Shown piece after piece: positions 1-5,864 of a stretch of 9,716 nucleotides of DNA. Within the stretch, counting starts at the first letter, position 1. Each line of letters begins with the position of its first letter. The notes beneath the pieces were generated by a model. It did no database searches. It saw only the letters and a program-made list of their open reading frames with translations, and was not told the origin of the DNA. Both the position numbers and the translations under genes were made by a program. Location of the stretch: contig SHXP01000072.1 in NCBI GenBank assembly GCA_009693225.1, positions 1-9,716 of the forward strand, written 5' to 3'. The DNA comes from Limnohabitans sp. GTDB taxonomy: Bacteria; Pseudomonadota; Gammaproteobacteria; Burkholderiales; Burkholderiaceae_C.

Positions 1-5
1 CCCCT

Positions 6-416
6 ATGAATTGGCTTGATCACATCAAATGGGACGCGCAAGGTCTGGTGCCCGTCATCGCGCAAGAGCAGGGCAGCAAAGACGTGCTGATGTTCGCCTG
101 GATGAACCGCGAGGCGCTGCAAGCCACGGCCGAGCAGGGGCGGGCGGTGTATTTCAGCCGCTCGCGCAACCGGCTCTGGTTCAAGGGTGAGGAGTCCGGC
201 CATGTGCAGCTGGTGCACGAGATCCGGCTGGACTGCGACAACGATGTCGTTTTGCTCGGCGTCACGCAAACCGGCCACGACCCCGGCATCGCCTGCCACA
301 CCGGGCGCCACAGTTGTTTCTTCCAGCGCTGGCAGACCGGCCCGGACGGCGGCCAGTGGCTGAGCATCGAACCTGTGCTGCAGGACCCCGCCCTCATTAA
401 CAAGAAAACACCATGA
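6..416 (+). CDS. hisI: Phosphoribosyl-AMP cyclohydrolase
   Basis: Cytoplasmic enzyme that opens the adenine ring of phosphoribosyl-AMP, the third step of histidine synthesis. The 136-residue protein covers the whole single-domain family. The metal site is visible: D76-C77-D78-N79-D80 supplies acidic Mg ligands and one Zn cysteine, and C97 and C104 in the CHTGR-x-SC motif supply the other two Zn cysteines. FAWMN (30-34) and SRSR-x-x-LWFKGE (51-62) are also family hallmarks. The start gives the usual MNWLD opening and lies only 5 bases from the window edge, so its ribosome site is mostly outside. The stop overlaps the hisE start as ATGA, which implies translational coupling. It is a stand-alone HisI, not the HisIE fusion of enterobacteria. 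Confidence 0.96.
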   Translation: MNWLDHIKWDAQGLVPVIAQEQGSKDVLMFAWMNREALQATAEQGRAVYFSRSRNRLWFKGEESGHVQLVHEIRLDCDNDVVLLGVTQTGHDPGIACHTGRHSCFFQRWQTGPDGGQWLSIEPVLQDPALINKKTP

Positions 417-781
417 ATACAAACGATGTTCTGATGCGCCTGGCCGCGGTCATTGAAAGCCGCAAACCGGCCAACGGCGGCAACCCCGAGACCAGTTACG
501 TGGCGCGCCTGCTGCACAAGGGACCGGATGCGTTTTTGAAGAAAATCGGCGAAGAGGCCACTGAAACCGTGATGGCCGCCAAGGACCTGAGCCACGGCAG
601 TGACGCGCACCACCTGGTCAATGAAATGGCCGATTTGTGGTTTCACTGCATGGTGGCGCTGGCGCATTACAAGCTGAGCCCGGAGGACGTGTTGCAGGAG
701 TTATCGCGCCGTGAAGGCCTGGGCGGCCTTGAGGAAAAGGCTTTGCGCAAAGCCATGCAGCGTGAATCAGGAGAAGACTGA
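413..781 (+). CDS. hisE: Phosphoribosyl-ATP pyrophosphatase
   Basis: Hydrolyses phosphoribosyl-ATP to phosphoribosyl-AMP and pyrophosphate, the second step of histidine synthesis, supplying the substrate of the HisI encoded just upstream. The 122-residue all-helical protein carries the MazG-like metal motif: E47-E48-x-x-E51 in GEEATE, then E71-x-x-D74 in EMADLW. The NPETSYVARL segment (24-33) is typical of the family. It overlaps hisI by four bases, and its stop directly abuts the next start. This is very likely the last biosynthetic gene of a his operon whose earlier genes lie left of the window. Confidence 0.95.
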   Translation: MNTNDVLMRLAAVIESRKPANGGNPETSYVARLLHKGPDAFLKKIGEEATETVMAAKDLSHGSDAHHLVNEMADLWFHCMVALAHYKLSPEDVLQELSRREGLGGLEEKALRKAMQRESGED

Positions 782-1147
782 ATGAGTGTCACGCAAGACC
801 CGAACTGCATTTTCTGCAAAATCATCCAGGGGAAAATCCCTTCGCGCAAGGTCTATGAAGACGAGGATATGTTCGCCTTCCACGACATCAATCCCTGGGC
901 ACCGGTGCATTTTCTGGTGATACCCAAATTGCATATCCCTTCAATGGCGCAGGTTAATGAAGCGCACGCAGCCTTGGTCGGGCGCATGCTTGTCAAGGTG
1001 CCGCAACTGGCGTTGCAGGAAGGCGTCAACCCCTACCCTGAGGGTGGATTTCGCCTGGCAACCAACACAGGCGCAGAGGGTGGACAGGAAGTTCACCACC
1101 TGCATTGGCATGTCATGGGCGGTCCGCGCCCATGGTTGTGCGGCTGA
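782..1147 (+). CDS. HIT-family purine nucleotide hydrolase (HINT-like)
   Basis: Small histidine-triad protein of 121 residues, the usual length of the HINT branch, whose members hydrolyse purine nucleoside phosphoramidates and related adenylates in the cytoplasm. The triad is H106-L-H108-W-H110-V-M. By analogy with HINT1 the middle histidine, H108, is the nucleophile. C9-x-x-C12 near the N terminus fits the zinc-binding CIFCKI element found in many members. The HDINPWAPVHFLVIPK stretch (34-49) is the conserved core strand region. The start follows the hisE stop with no gap, so it is probably co-transcribed with the his genes. The physiological substrate cannot be told from sequence. Confidence 0.92.
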   Translation: MSVTQDPNCIFCKIIQGKIPSRKVYEDEDMFAFHDINPWAPVHFLVIPKLHIPSMAQVNEAHAALVGRMLVKVPQLALQEGVNPYPEGGFRLATNTGAEGGQEVHHLHWHVMGGPRPWLCG

Positions 1148-1150
1148 GAC

Positions 1151-1156
1151 TAGAAT
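1151..1156 (+). promoter_or_regulatory. Possible -10 box upstream of tatA
   Basis: TAGAAT matches the sigma-70 -10 consensus at 5 of 6 positions and lies in the 35-base gap between the HIT gene and tatA, about 26 bases before the tatA start. No good -35 hexamer is found at 16-18 bases upstream, so this is a weak call. The same TAGAATT heptamer recurs in front of petA. Confidence 0.25.
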
Positions 1157-1171
1157 TCCTTCAGTTCATTT

Positions 1172-1176
1172 AGGAG
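1172..1176 (+). promoter_or_regulatory. Ribosome binding site of tatA
   Basis: AGGAG lies 6 bases before the tatA ATG. It is one of the clearest Shine-Dalgarno sequences in the window and fixes the tatA start. The tatB and tatC genes that follow lack one this strong. Confidence 0.7.
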
Positions 1177-1182
1177 CATCCC

Positions 1183-1437
1183 ATGGGGTCACTTTCTGTT
1201 TGGCATTGGTTAATTGTTTTATTGATCGTGGTTTTGGTGTTCGGCACTAAGAAGTTGAAAAACCTGGGCGGTGACCTGGGCGGGGCTGTCAAAGGCTTCA
1301 AAGACGGTATGCGCGACGGCTCCGCCGCCCCGACCGAAGAAAAACCTGCCGCACCTGCACAGCAGGTCGCCGGCGCAGCGCCGGCTCATGCTGCTGACAA
1401 GACGCCCATCGATGTGGAAGCCAAAAGCAAGTCATGA
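1183..1437 (+). CDS. tatA: Twin-arginine translocase subunit TatA
   Basis: Inner-membrane protein that polymerises at the TatBC receptor to form the passage for folded proteins. The 84-residue protein has a short N-terminal membrane helix (about 5-20), the F20-G21 hinge in FGTKKL, and an amphipathic helix (22-44) with the DLGGAVKGFKDGM motif. An Ala/Pro-rich, mostly disordered tail ends in charged residues. The opening MGSLSVWHW matches the betaproteobacterial form. A strong AGGAG site precedes it. It starts a tatA-tatB-tatC array, and its stop is 3 bases from the tatB start. Confidence 0.96.
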   Translation: MGSLSVWHWLIVLLIVVLVFGTKKLKNLGGDLGGAVKGFKDGMRDGSAAPTEEKPAAPAQQVAGAAPAHAADKTPIDVEAKSKS

Positions 1438-1440
1438 TCC

Positions 1441-1932
1441 ATGTTTGATTTAGACGTCTCCAAACTGGCGATGATAGGCGCGGTCGCGCTGGTCGTCATC
1501 GGCCCGGAGAAAATGCCGCGTGTAGCCCGTACCATCGGGACCATGCTCGGCAAGGCACAGCGTTATGTGTCTGATGTCAAGGCCGAGGTCAACCGCACCA
1601 TGGAAATGGAAGACCTTAAGAAAATGAAGGAAACCATGGATTCGGCTATGACCGATGTGCAGTCCAGCGTGCTCAATGCCACCACGCAGCTGAACCAGGA
1701 GATCGCCGACATCGGTCAGGAAGTGACCGCTTCTGACAACAACAACGCTTTTCTTCCCTATTGGAAGCCGCAGCAACCCGAATACAAACACCCCGGTAAA
1801 AACTGGCGCCTCAAACGCTCGGCACTCCCGCAGTGGTACAAGGCACGCCAGGGTGTACGCACACGGGCTTTGTCAGGTGCTGCGCGGGTTGCCCGGTTCC
1901 GGCCTGCGGCAACAGGTTCGAATAGGGTTTGA
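1441..1932 (+). CDS. tatB: Twin-arginine translocase subunit TatB
   Basis: Partner of TatC in the receptor complex that binds twin-arginine signal peptides. The 163-residue protein has an N-terminal membrane helix (about 6-20), the hinge and start of the amphipathic helix V-I-G-P-E-K-M-P (19-26), and a long helical region rich in Met, Lys and Glu (40-75). It differs from TatA by the GPEK hinge and its length. The last 45 residues (119-163) carry about 12 Lys/Arg and no acidic residue, with a WYKARQGVRTR element that I recognise as typical of betaproteobacterial TatB. The gene lies 3 bases after tatA with no clear Shine-Dalgarno, so translation is probably coupled. Confidence 0.94.
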   Translation: MFDLDVSKLAMIGAVALVVIGPEKMPRVARTIGTMLGKAQRYVSDVKAEVNRTMEMEDLKKMKETMDSAMTDVQSSVLNATTQLNQEIADIGQEVTASDNNNAFLPYWKPQQPEYKHPGKNWRLKRSALPQWYKARQGVRTRALSGAARVARFRPAATGSNRV

Positions 1933-1938
1933 TACACG

Positions 1939-2736
1939 ATGTCTGATACAGGTTCGCACGATACGGATACGCTGAAAGCTTCCGAACAACCCTTTGTTCA
2001 ACACCTCAAGGAACTGCGTGACCGGCTGGTCAAGTCTTTCATTGCGGTCGCTGTGATGTGCGCCATTCTCAGCCTCTATCCCGGCCCGGCCCAGCTCTAC
2101 GACCTGCTGGCCGCTCCCTTAGTGGCTCAACTGCCGCAAGGCACGACGCTGATCGCCACTTCGGTGATTTCGCCCTTTCTGGTGCCGCTCAAAATCCTGC
2201 TGATGGCCGGTTTTCTGCTGGCGTTGCCAGTGGTGCTCTACCAGGCCTGGGCCTTTGTCGCTCCCGGTTTGTACGCCCATGAAAAGCGCCTGGTGTTCCC
2301 GCTGGTCATGTCCAGCACATTCCTGTTTTTCACCGGCGTGGCGTTTTGTTATTTCTTTGTCTTTGGCCAGGTGTTCAAGTTCATCCAAAGCTTTGCACCC
2401 AAAAGCATCACAGCCGCGCCTGACATTGAAGCCTATCTGAGCTTTGTGCTGACCATGTTCATTGCTTTCGGCCTGGCATTTGAAGTGCCGATTGTGGTGA
2501 TTGTGCTGGCCCGCATGGGCTTTGTCACCATCGAGAAACTCAAAGCTTTCCGTTCTTATTTCATTGTGCTGGCCTTCATCATCGCCGCCATCGTGACGCC
2601 GCCTGATGTGGTGTCGCAGCTGGCGCTGGCCATTCCCATGGTCATTCTGTATGAAATAGGCATCTGGGCCGCGCAGATTTTTATCAAACACACCAAGGCA
2701 CCTGAAGACAAAGATACGCCTGCCGGCGACGCTTAA
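1939..2736 (+). CDS. tatC: Twin-arginine translocase subunit TatC
   Basis: Polytopic inner-membrane receptor for Tat signal peptides. The 265-residue protein fits the six-helix family. Signal-binding positions are conserved: the cytoplasmic N-terminal HLKELRDRL (22-30), and F106 and E115 in WAFVAPGLYAHEK, which correspond to F94 and E103 of the E. coli protein. IATSVISPF (72-80) and the YLSFVLTMFIAFGLAFEVP block (166-184) are hallmarks. TPPDVVSQ (220-227) precedes the last helix, and a short charged tail follows. The gene starts 6 bases after tatB, and its stop lies 2 bases before the protease gene, so the translocase and protease are almost certainly on one message. Confidence 0.97.
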   Translation: MSDTGSHDTDTLKASEQPFVQHLKELRDRLVKSFIAVAVMCAILSLYPGPAQLYDLLAAPLVAQLPQGTTLIATSVISPFLVPLKILLMAGFLLALPVVLYQAWAFVAPGLYAHEKRLVFPLVMSSTFLFFTGVAFCYFFVFGQVFKFIQSFAPKSITAAPDIEAYLSFVLTMFIAFGLAFEVPIVVIVLARMGFVTIEKLKAFRSYFIVLAFIIAAIVTPPDVVSQLALAIPMVILYEIGIWAAQIFIKHTKAPEDKDTPAGDA

Positions 2737-2738
2737 AC

Positions 2739-3896
2739 ATGCGCAGACTGTGGTTATTGTTTTCCCAGACAGTGACCATTCTGGTCGCGGTCTGGTTTGT
2801 GTTGATCACCCTCAAGCCCGAGTGGTTGCAGCGACCCTATCAGTGGAACTCGACATTGAATGTGCCGCAGGCGCCCGATAGCGCCGCAGGCGCCGGCCGC
2901 TCCGGCGGTGCCGGCAGTTTGCGTATTGCCGCCCAGAAATCCTCGCCCTCGGTGGTCAGTATCAACACCTCATCGCGCAAGCAAAATCTGCCGGACCACG
3001 CCAAAGATCCATGGTTCAAGTTTTTTTTCAAGGAACAGGATGATGCTTCGCCGAATGCCGGTCTGGGCAGCGGGGTGATCGTCACCCCTGACGGCTACAT
3101 CCTTACCAATAACCATGTGATTGAAACAGCAGATGAAATCACCGTCATCCTGAATGACGGCAGAAGCACGCGCGCCAAACTGGTGGGCACCGACCCGGAC
3201 ACGGACCTGGCGGTATTGAAAATCAAGCTGGACATGCTGCCCGTGATGGTCATGAGCAATTCCGATCAGTTGCAGGTTGGCGATATTGTGCTGGCCATCG
3301 GCAACCCTTTCGGTGTCGGCCAGACGGTGACCAGCGGCATTGTCTCGGCTTTGGGGCGCAACCAGCTCGGCATCAATACCTTTGAGAATTTCATACAGAC
3401 CGATGCCGCCATCAACCCGGGCAACTCGGGCGGTGCGCTGGTCGATGTGCAGGGCAATCTGCTGGGCATCAACACCGCCATTTATTCGCGCTCGGGCGGC
3501 AGCATGGGTATTGGCTTCGCCATACCCGTCAGTACCGCGCGTCAGGTACTCGAAGGCATTGTCAAGAATGGTCAGGTGGTTCGCGGCTGGATAGGTGTTG
3601 AGCCGACCGAAATCACGGCTGATCTGGCCAAGACTTTCAATATCCAGCGCAACAGCGGCGTCATCATCACCGGAGTGCTGCAAAACGGACCGGCATTCAA
3701 GGCCGGCATACGCCCCGGTGATGTCCTGCTGGCTATCGATGGTCAGCCGGTGAAAACCGTGGCCGAATTGCTCGCCCGTGTGTCTGCGCTCAAGCCCGGT
3801 CAGGTTGCGCGCGTGACGGTAATGCGTCAAAACGATACCATAGAGATGAGCGTCATACCCGGTCAACGGCCCAAGGCCAAAGCCCCGCTACGCTGA
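2739..3896 (+). CDS. Membrane-anchored HtrA/DegS-like serine protease, one PDZ domain
   Basis: Trypsin-like (S1C) protease of 385 residues, expected to be tethered to the inner membrane and to act in the periplasm. A hydrophobic segment (about 4-24) has no obvious cleavage site and should act as an anchor. A Gly/Ala/Pro linker (43-60) follows, then the protease domain with catalytic H126 (TNNHV), D156 (DTDLAVL) and S230 (NPGNSGG), and one C-terminal PDZ domain (about 284-374). A single PDZ plus anchor matches DegS/AlgW-type sensors better than DegP or DegQ, which have two PDZ domains and a cleaved signal. Whether it cleaves an anti-sigma factor or does general quality control cannot be read from sequence. 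It follows tatC by 2 bases and precedes the NIF3 gene by 1. Confidence 0.92.
   Translation: MRRLWLLFSQTVTILVAVWFVLITLKPEWLQRPYQWNSTLNVPQAPDSAAGAGRSGGAGSLRIAAQKSSPSVVSINTSSRKQNLPDHAKDPWFKFFFKEQDDASPNAGLGSGVIVTPDGYILTNNHVIETADEITVILNDGRSTRAKLVGTDPDTDLAVLKIKLDMLPVMVMSNSDQLQVGDIVLAIGNPFGVGQTVTSGIVSALGRNQLGINTFENFIQTDAAINPGNSGGALVDVQGNLLGINTAIYSRSGGSMGIGFAIPVSTARQVLEGIVKNGQVVRGWIGVEPTEITADLAKTFNIQRNSGVIITGVLQNGPAFKAGIRPGDVLLAIDGQPVKTVAELLARVSALKPGQVARVTVMRQNDTIEMSVIPGQRPKAKAPLR
2864..2894 (+). repeat. 12-base direct repeat in the protease linker
   Basis: GCCGCAGGCGCC occurs twice, at 2864-2875 and 2883-2894, separated by 7 bases. The 19-base period is not a multiple of three, so the two copies are read in different frames (VPQAP and AAGAG). 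It lies in the low-complexity linker between the membrane anchor and the protease domain, where length changes should be tolerated. Confidence 0.7.
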
Positions 3897-3897
3897 C

Positions 3898-4653
3898 ATG
3901 GCACAACGACACGACGTCCTCAGTCTGTGCAACCAGTTGCTGCAGCCGCAGTTGTTCAAGGATTACTGTCCCAACGGCTTGCAGGTGGAGGGGCGTTCCG
4001 AGGTCAAAAAAATCGTCTCGGGTGTGACCGCCAGCCGAGCTTTCATCGAAGCAGCGATAGATGAAGGCGCTGATACGCTGCTGGTACACCACGGGCTGTT
4101 CTGGCACGGTCAGGACGGCAGCGTCACCGGCTGGATGAAACAACGTCTGGCGCTGCTGCTGGCCCACGATATCAATCTGCTGGCCTATCACTTGCCGCTG
4201 GATGCGCATGAACAATGGGGAAATAACGCCAGACTGGGGATGCACATGGGCTGGCAAATGCTAGATCGCTTTGGAGAACAGCGGTTGGGTTGGCTGGGTT
4301 CGCCGGCAAATGGTGTGAGCGACCCGGTGTCGCTAAAAAATGAGTTGGAAAGCCGGCTGGGACGCCCGGCGGTTGCTGTCATTCCGGATCCGTCGCGGCC
4401 GGTAAAGCGTGTGGCCTGGTCCACCGGCGGCGCCCAGTCATGGTTTGAAGCCGCCATTGCCGCCGGCGCGGATGCCTTTGTCACCGGCGAGATTTCCGAA
4501 CCGCAAGCCCATCTGGCGCAGGAAACCGGCGTGGCGTTTTTTGCCTGCGGCCACCATGCAACTGAGCGCTACGGTGCACCGGCATTGGCCGCACATGTGG
4601 CGTCCGAGTCGGGCGTGGCGCATCAGTTCATAGACATCAGCAACCCGGCCTGA
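3898..4653 (+). CDS. NIF3/DUF34 family dinuclear metal protein (YbgI-like)
   Basis: Member of the widespread NIF3/DUF34 family, a cytoplasmic protein that binds two metal ions and forms ring-shaped oligomers in solved homologues. The 251-residue length is close to E. coli YbgI. The metal ligands are all recognisable: H64-H65 in VHHGLFW, H98 and D102 in YHLPLDAH, and H219 or H220 with E223 in CGHHATERYG. The PNGLQVEG (25-32) and TGEISEPQAHLA (196-207) blocks are family signatures. The biochemical role is unsettled, and older names such as GTP cyclohydrolase I type 2 are not well supported. It lies 1 base after the protease gene and 13 before the pdxA-like gene. Confidence 0.92.
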   Translation: MAQRHDVLSLCNQLLQPQLFKDYCPNGLQVEGRSEVKKIVSGVTASRAFIEAAIDEGADTLLVHHGLFWHGQDGSVTGWMKQRLALLLAHDINLLAYHLPLDAHEQWGNNARLGMHMGWQMLDRFGEQRLGWLGSPANGVSDPVSLKNELESRLGRPAVAVIPDPSRPVKRVAWSTGGAQSWFEAAIAAGADAFVTGEISEPQAHLAQETGVAFFACGHHATERYGAPALAAHVASESGVAHQFIDISNPA

Positions 4654-4666
4654 TCGGGTCTCGCGC

Positions 4667-5725
4667 ATGAAACAGTCTGAAGATCTCTTACCGATGGCCC
4701 TCACCATGGGGGACCCGGCGGGTATCGGGCCGGAAATCATTTTCAAGGCATTCGCTGCTCACCCCGATGAGATGCGGGGCATCTGTGTCGCCGGTAATCT
4801 GACGGTCATGCGCCGTCAACTGGCCGCGTTGTTGCCGCATTTACCTCAGGCCATCCAGTGTCAGGAGGTGACGGTGGCGGCCGCTGCGCTGCAAGTGCCG
4901 CACGGCTGTGTGCCGGTGATCAATGTCACACCTGATGCAGAGATTGAACCCGGCCGTGTCAGTGCAGCCGCCGGCCGCATGGCAGCTGACGCCGTCAGCT
5001 GGGGGGCGGGTGCTGCCTTGCGCGCCGAAGTCAGTGCCCTCGTCAACGCACCCTTGCATAAAAAAGCCTTGTCGCTGGCCGGCGTTGAATTCCCCGGCCA
5101 TACGGAGATGCTGCAAGCGCTCGCCGCTGAACACCTGGGGCTGGCGGCGGCGGATCTGCCGGTGCGCATGATGCTCAGCTGCCGGGGTTTGCGGGTGGTG
5201 CTGGTCAGCATTCATGTGTCCTTGCGTCAGGCCATCGACGCTGTGACCACCGCCAATGTGCTGGAGACACTGCAAATCATTCACCGCAGCTGGCCGGCTC
5301 TGCACGGGCGCCATCCGCGCATCTGGGTGGCGGGATTGAATCCGCACGCGGGCGAGGAGGGTTTGTTCGGTGCGGAAGAAATTCAGCTGATTGCGCCTGC
5401 CATTGCCCGGGCAAAAACCGCGGGAATGCAAGTCGAGGGGCCGTTTGCGCCGGACACGGTGTTCATGCAGGCACGCCGGGCGGCAGGGCCGAATGCACCC
5501 GATGCGGTGGTTGCGATGTACCACGACCAAGGTCTGATTCCCGTCAAGCTTCTTGGCATCGAGCACGGTGTCAACCAGACCCTGGGACTGCCTTTTGTGC
5601 GCACCAGCCCGGACCACGGCACGGCGTTTGACATTGCCGGGCAAGCGCGGGCTGATGCCCGCAGTTTGCTGGCGGCAGTGCGGGCAGCACGCAGCTGCAA
5701 GCTGAGCGGCCTTGGCGACGCCTGA
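4667..5725 (+). CDS. pdxA: PdxA-family 4-phosphohydroxy-threonine dehydrogenase
   Basis: NAD-dependent oxidative decarboxylase family. PdxA itself oxidises 4-phosphohydroxy-L-threonine in vitamin B6 (pyridoxal phosphate) synthesis. The 352-residue protein covers the full fold: TMGDPAGIGPE (13-23), substrate-contacting H145-T146 in PGHTEML, and the metal ligands H183 (SIHVSL), H227 (LNPHAGE) and H286 (MYHDQG). Several motifs differ from the usual beta/gamma enzyme: HDQG-LIPVKLLG has one extra residue where that enzyme reads HDQG-LPVLK, and RTSPDHGTAFDIAG replaces RTSVDHGTALDLAG. It could therefore be a PdxA of another clade, or a related sugar-acid phosphate dehydrogenase (PdxA2-like). A second start at 4694 (M10) is possible, and neither start has a strong ribosome site. 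It ends the tat-protease-NIF3 run. Confidence 0.85.
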   Translation: MKQSEDLLPMALTMGDPAGIGPEIIFKAFAAHPDEMRGICVAGNLTVMRRQLAALLPHLPQAIQCQEVTVAAAALQVPHGCVPVINVTPDAEIEPGRVSAAAGRMAADAVSWGAGAALRAEVSALVNAPLHKKALSLAGVEFPGHTEMLQALAAEHLGLAAADLPVRMMLSCRGLRVVLVSIHVSLRQAIDAVTTANVLETLQIIHRSWPALHGRHPRIWVAGLNPHAGEEGLFGAEEIQLIAPAIARAKTAGMQVEGPFAPDTVFMQARRAAGPNAPDAVVAMYHDQGLIPVKLLGIEHGVNQTLGLPFVRTSPDHGTAFDIAGQARADARSLLAAVRAARSCKLSGLGDA

Positions 5726-5777
5726 GAGGAATACTTTGAAATCTGTTTGCTCCGGCTGCGACAGTAGATTAATACCC

Positions 5778-5823
5778 TTGACGCAGATACCTCTGGTTTT
5801 TACTTAATAGGCTCAGTTAGAAT
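5778..5823 (+). promoter_or_regulatory. petA: Candidate promoter region for petABC
   Basis: The 139-base gap between the pdxA-like gene and petA is visibly richer in A/T than the flanking genes and holds promoter-like hexamers. TTGACG (5778-5783, 5 of 6 to the -35 consensus) is followed by CTTAAT (5803-5808) at a long 19-base spacing. A separate TAGAAT (5818-5823, 5 of 6 to the -10 consensus) sits 41 bases before the petA start but lacks a good -35. Which box is used cannot be decided by eye. No clear terminator for the upstream run is seen here. Confidence 0.4.
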
Positions 5824-5827
5824 TAAG
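5803..5827. repeat. Inverted repeat in the petA promoter region
   Basis: CTTAAT (5803-5808) and ATTAAG (5822-5827) form a perfect 6-base inverted repeat with a 13-base centre, overlapping the TAGAAT box. It could be an operator for a dimeric regulator or chance in an A/T-rich stretch. Confidence 0.35.
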
Positions 5828-5853
5828 GGTTTTCGATATTCGCAATGAAATTC

Positions 5854-5858
5854 AGAGG
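5854..5858 (+). promoter_or_regulatory. petA: Ribosome binding site of petA
   Basis: AGAGG lies 6 bases before the petA ATG and fixes that start over an earlier out-of-frame ATG at 5845. Confidence 0.6.
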
Positions 5859-5864
5859 CCTTTC

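Noticed and set aside
20..667. 215-codon open frame on the minus strand across hisI and hisE
   Set aside because: It spans two well-supported overlapping genes and shows no domain or ribosome site.
1136..1156. TTGTGC plus TAGAAT as a full tatA promoter
   Set aside because: The spacing is only 9 bases, far too short for a sigma-70 promoter.
957..1250. Plus-strand frame bridging the HIT gene and tatA
   Set aside because: Arg/Cys/Trp-rich out-of-frame reading of the HIT gene that runs into tatA. Both real genes have full motifs.
2970..3866. 298-codon open frame on the minus strand
   Set aside because: It lies fully antisense to the protease gene, whose triad and PDZ domain are clear. Its product is rich in His, Gln and Arg with no recognisable domain, as expected of an antisense shadow.
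4841..5644. 267-codon open frame on the minus strand
   Set aside because: Antisense to the PdxA-family gene, with low-quality His/Arg/Gln-rich composition and no family features.
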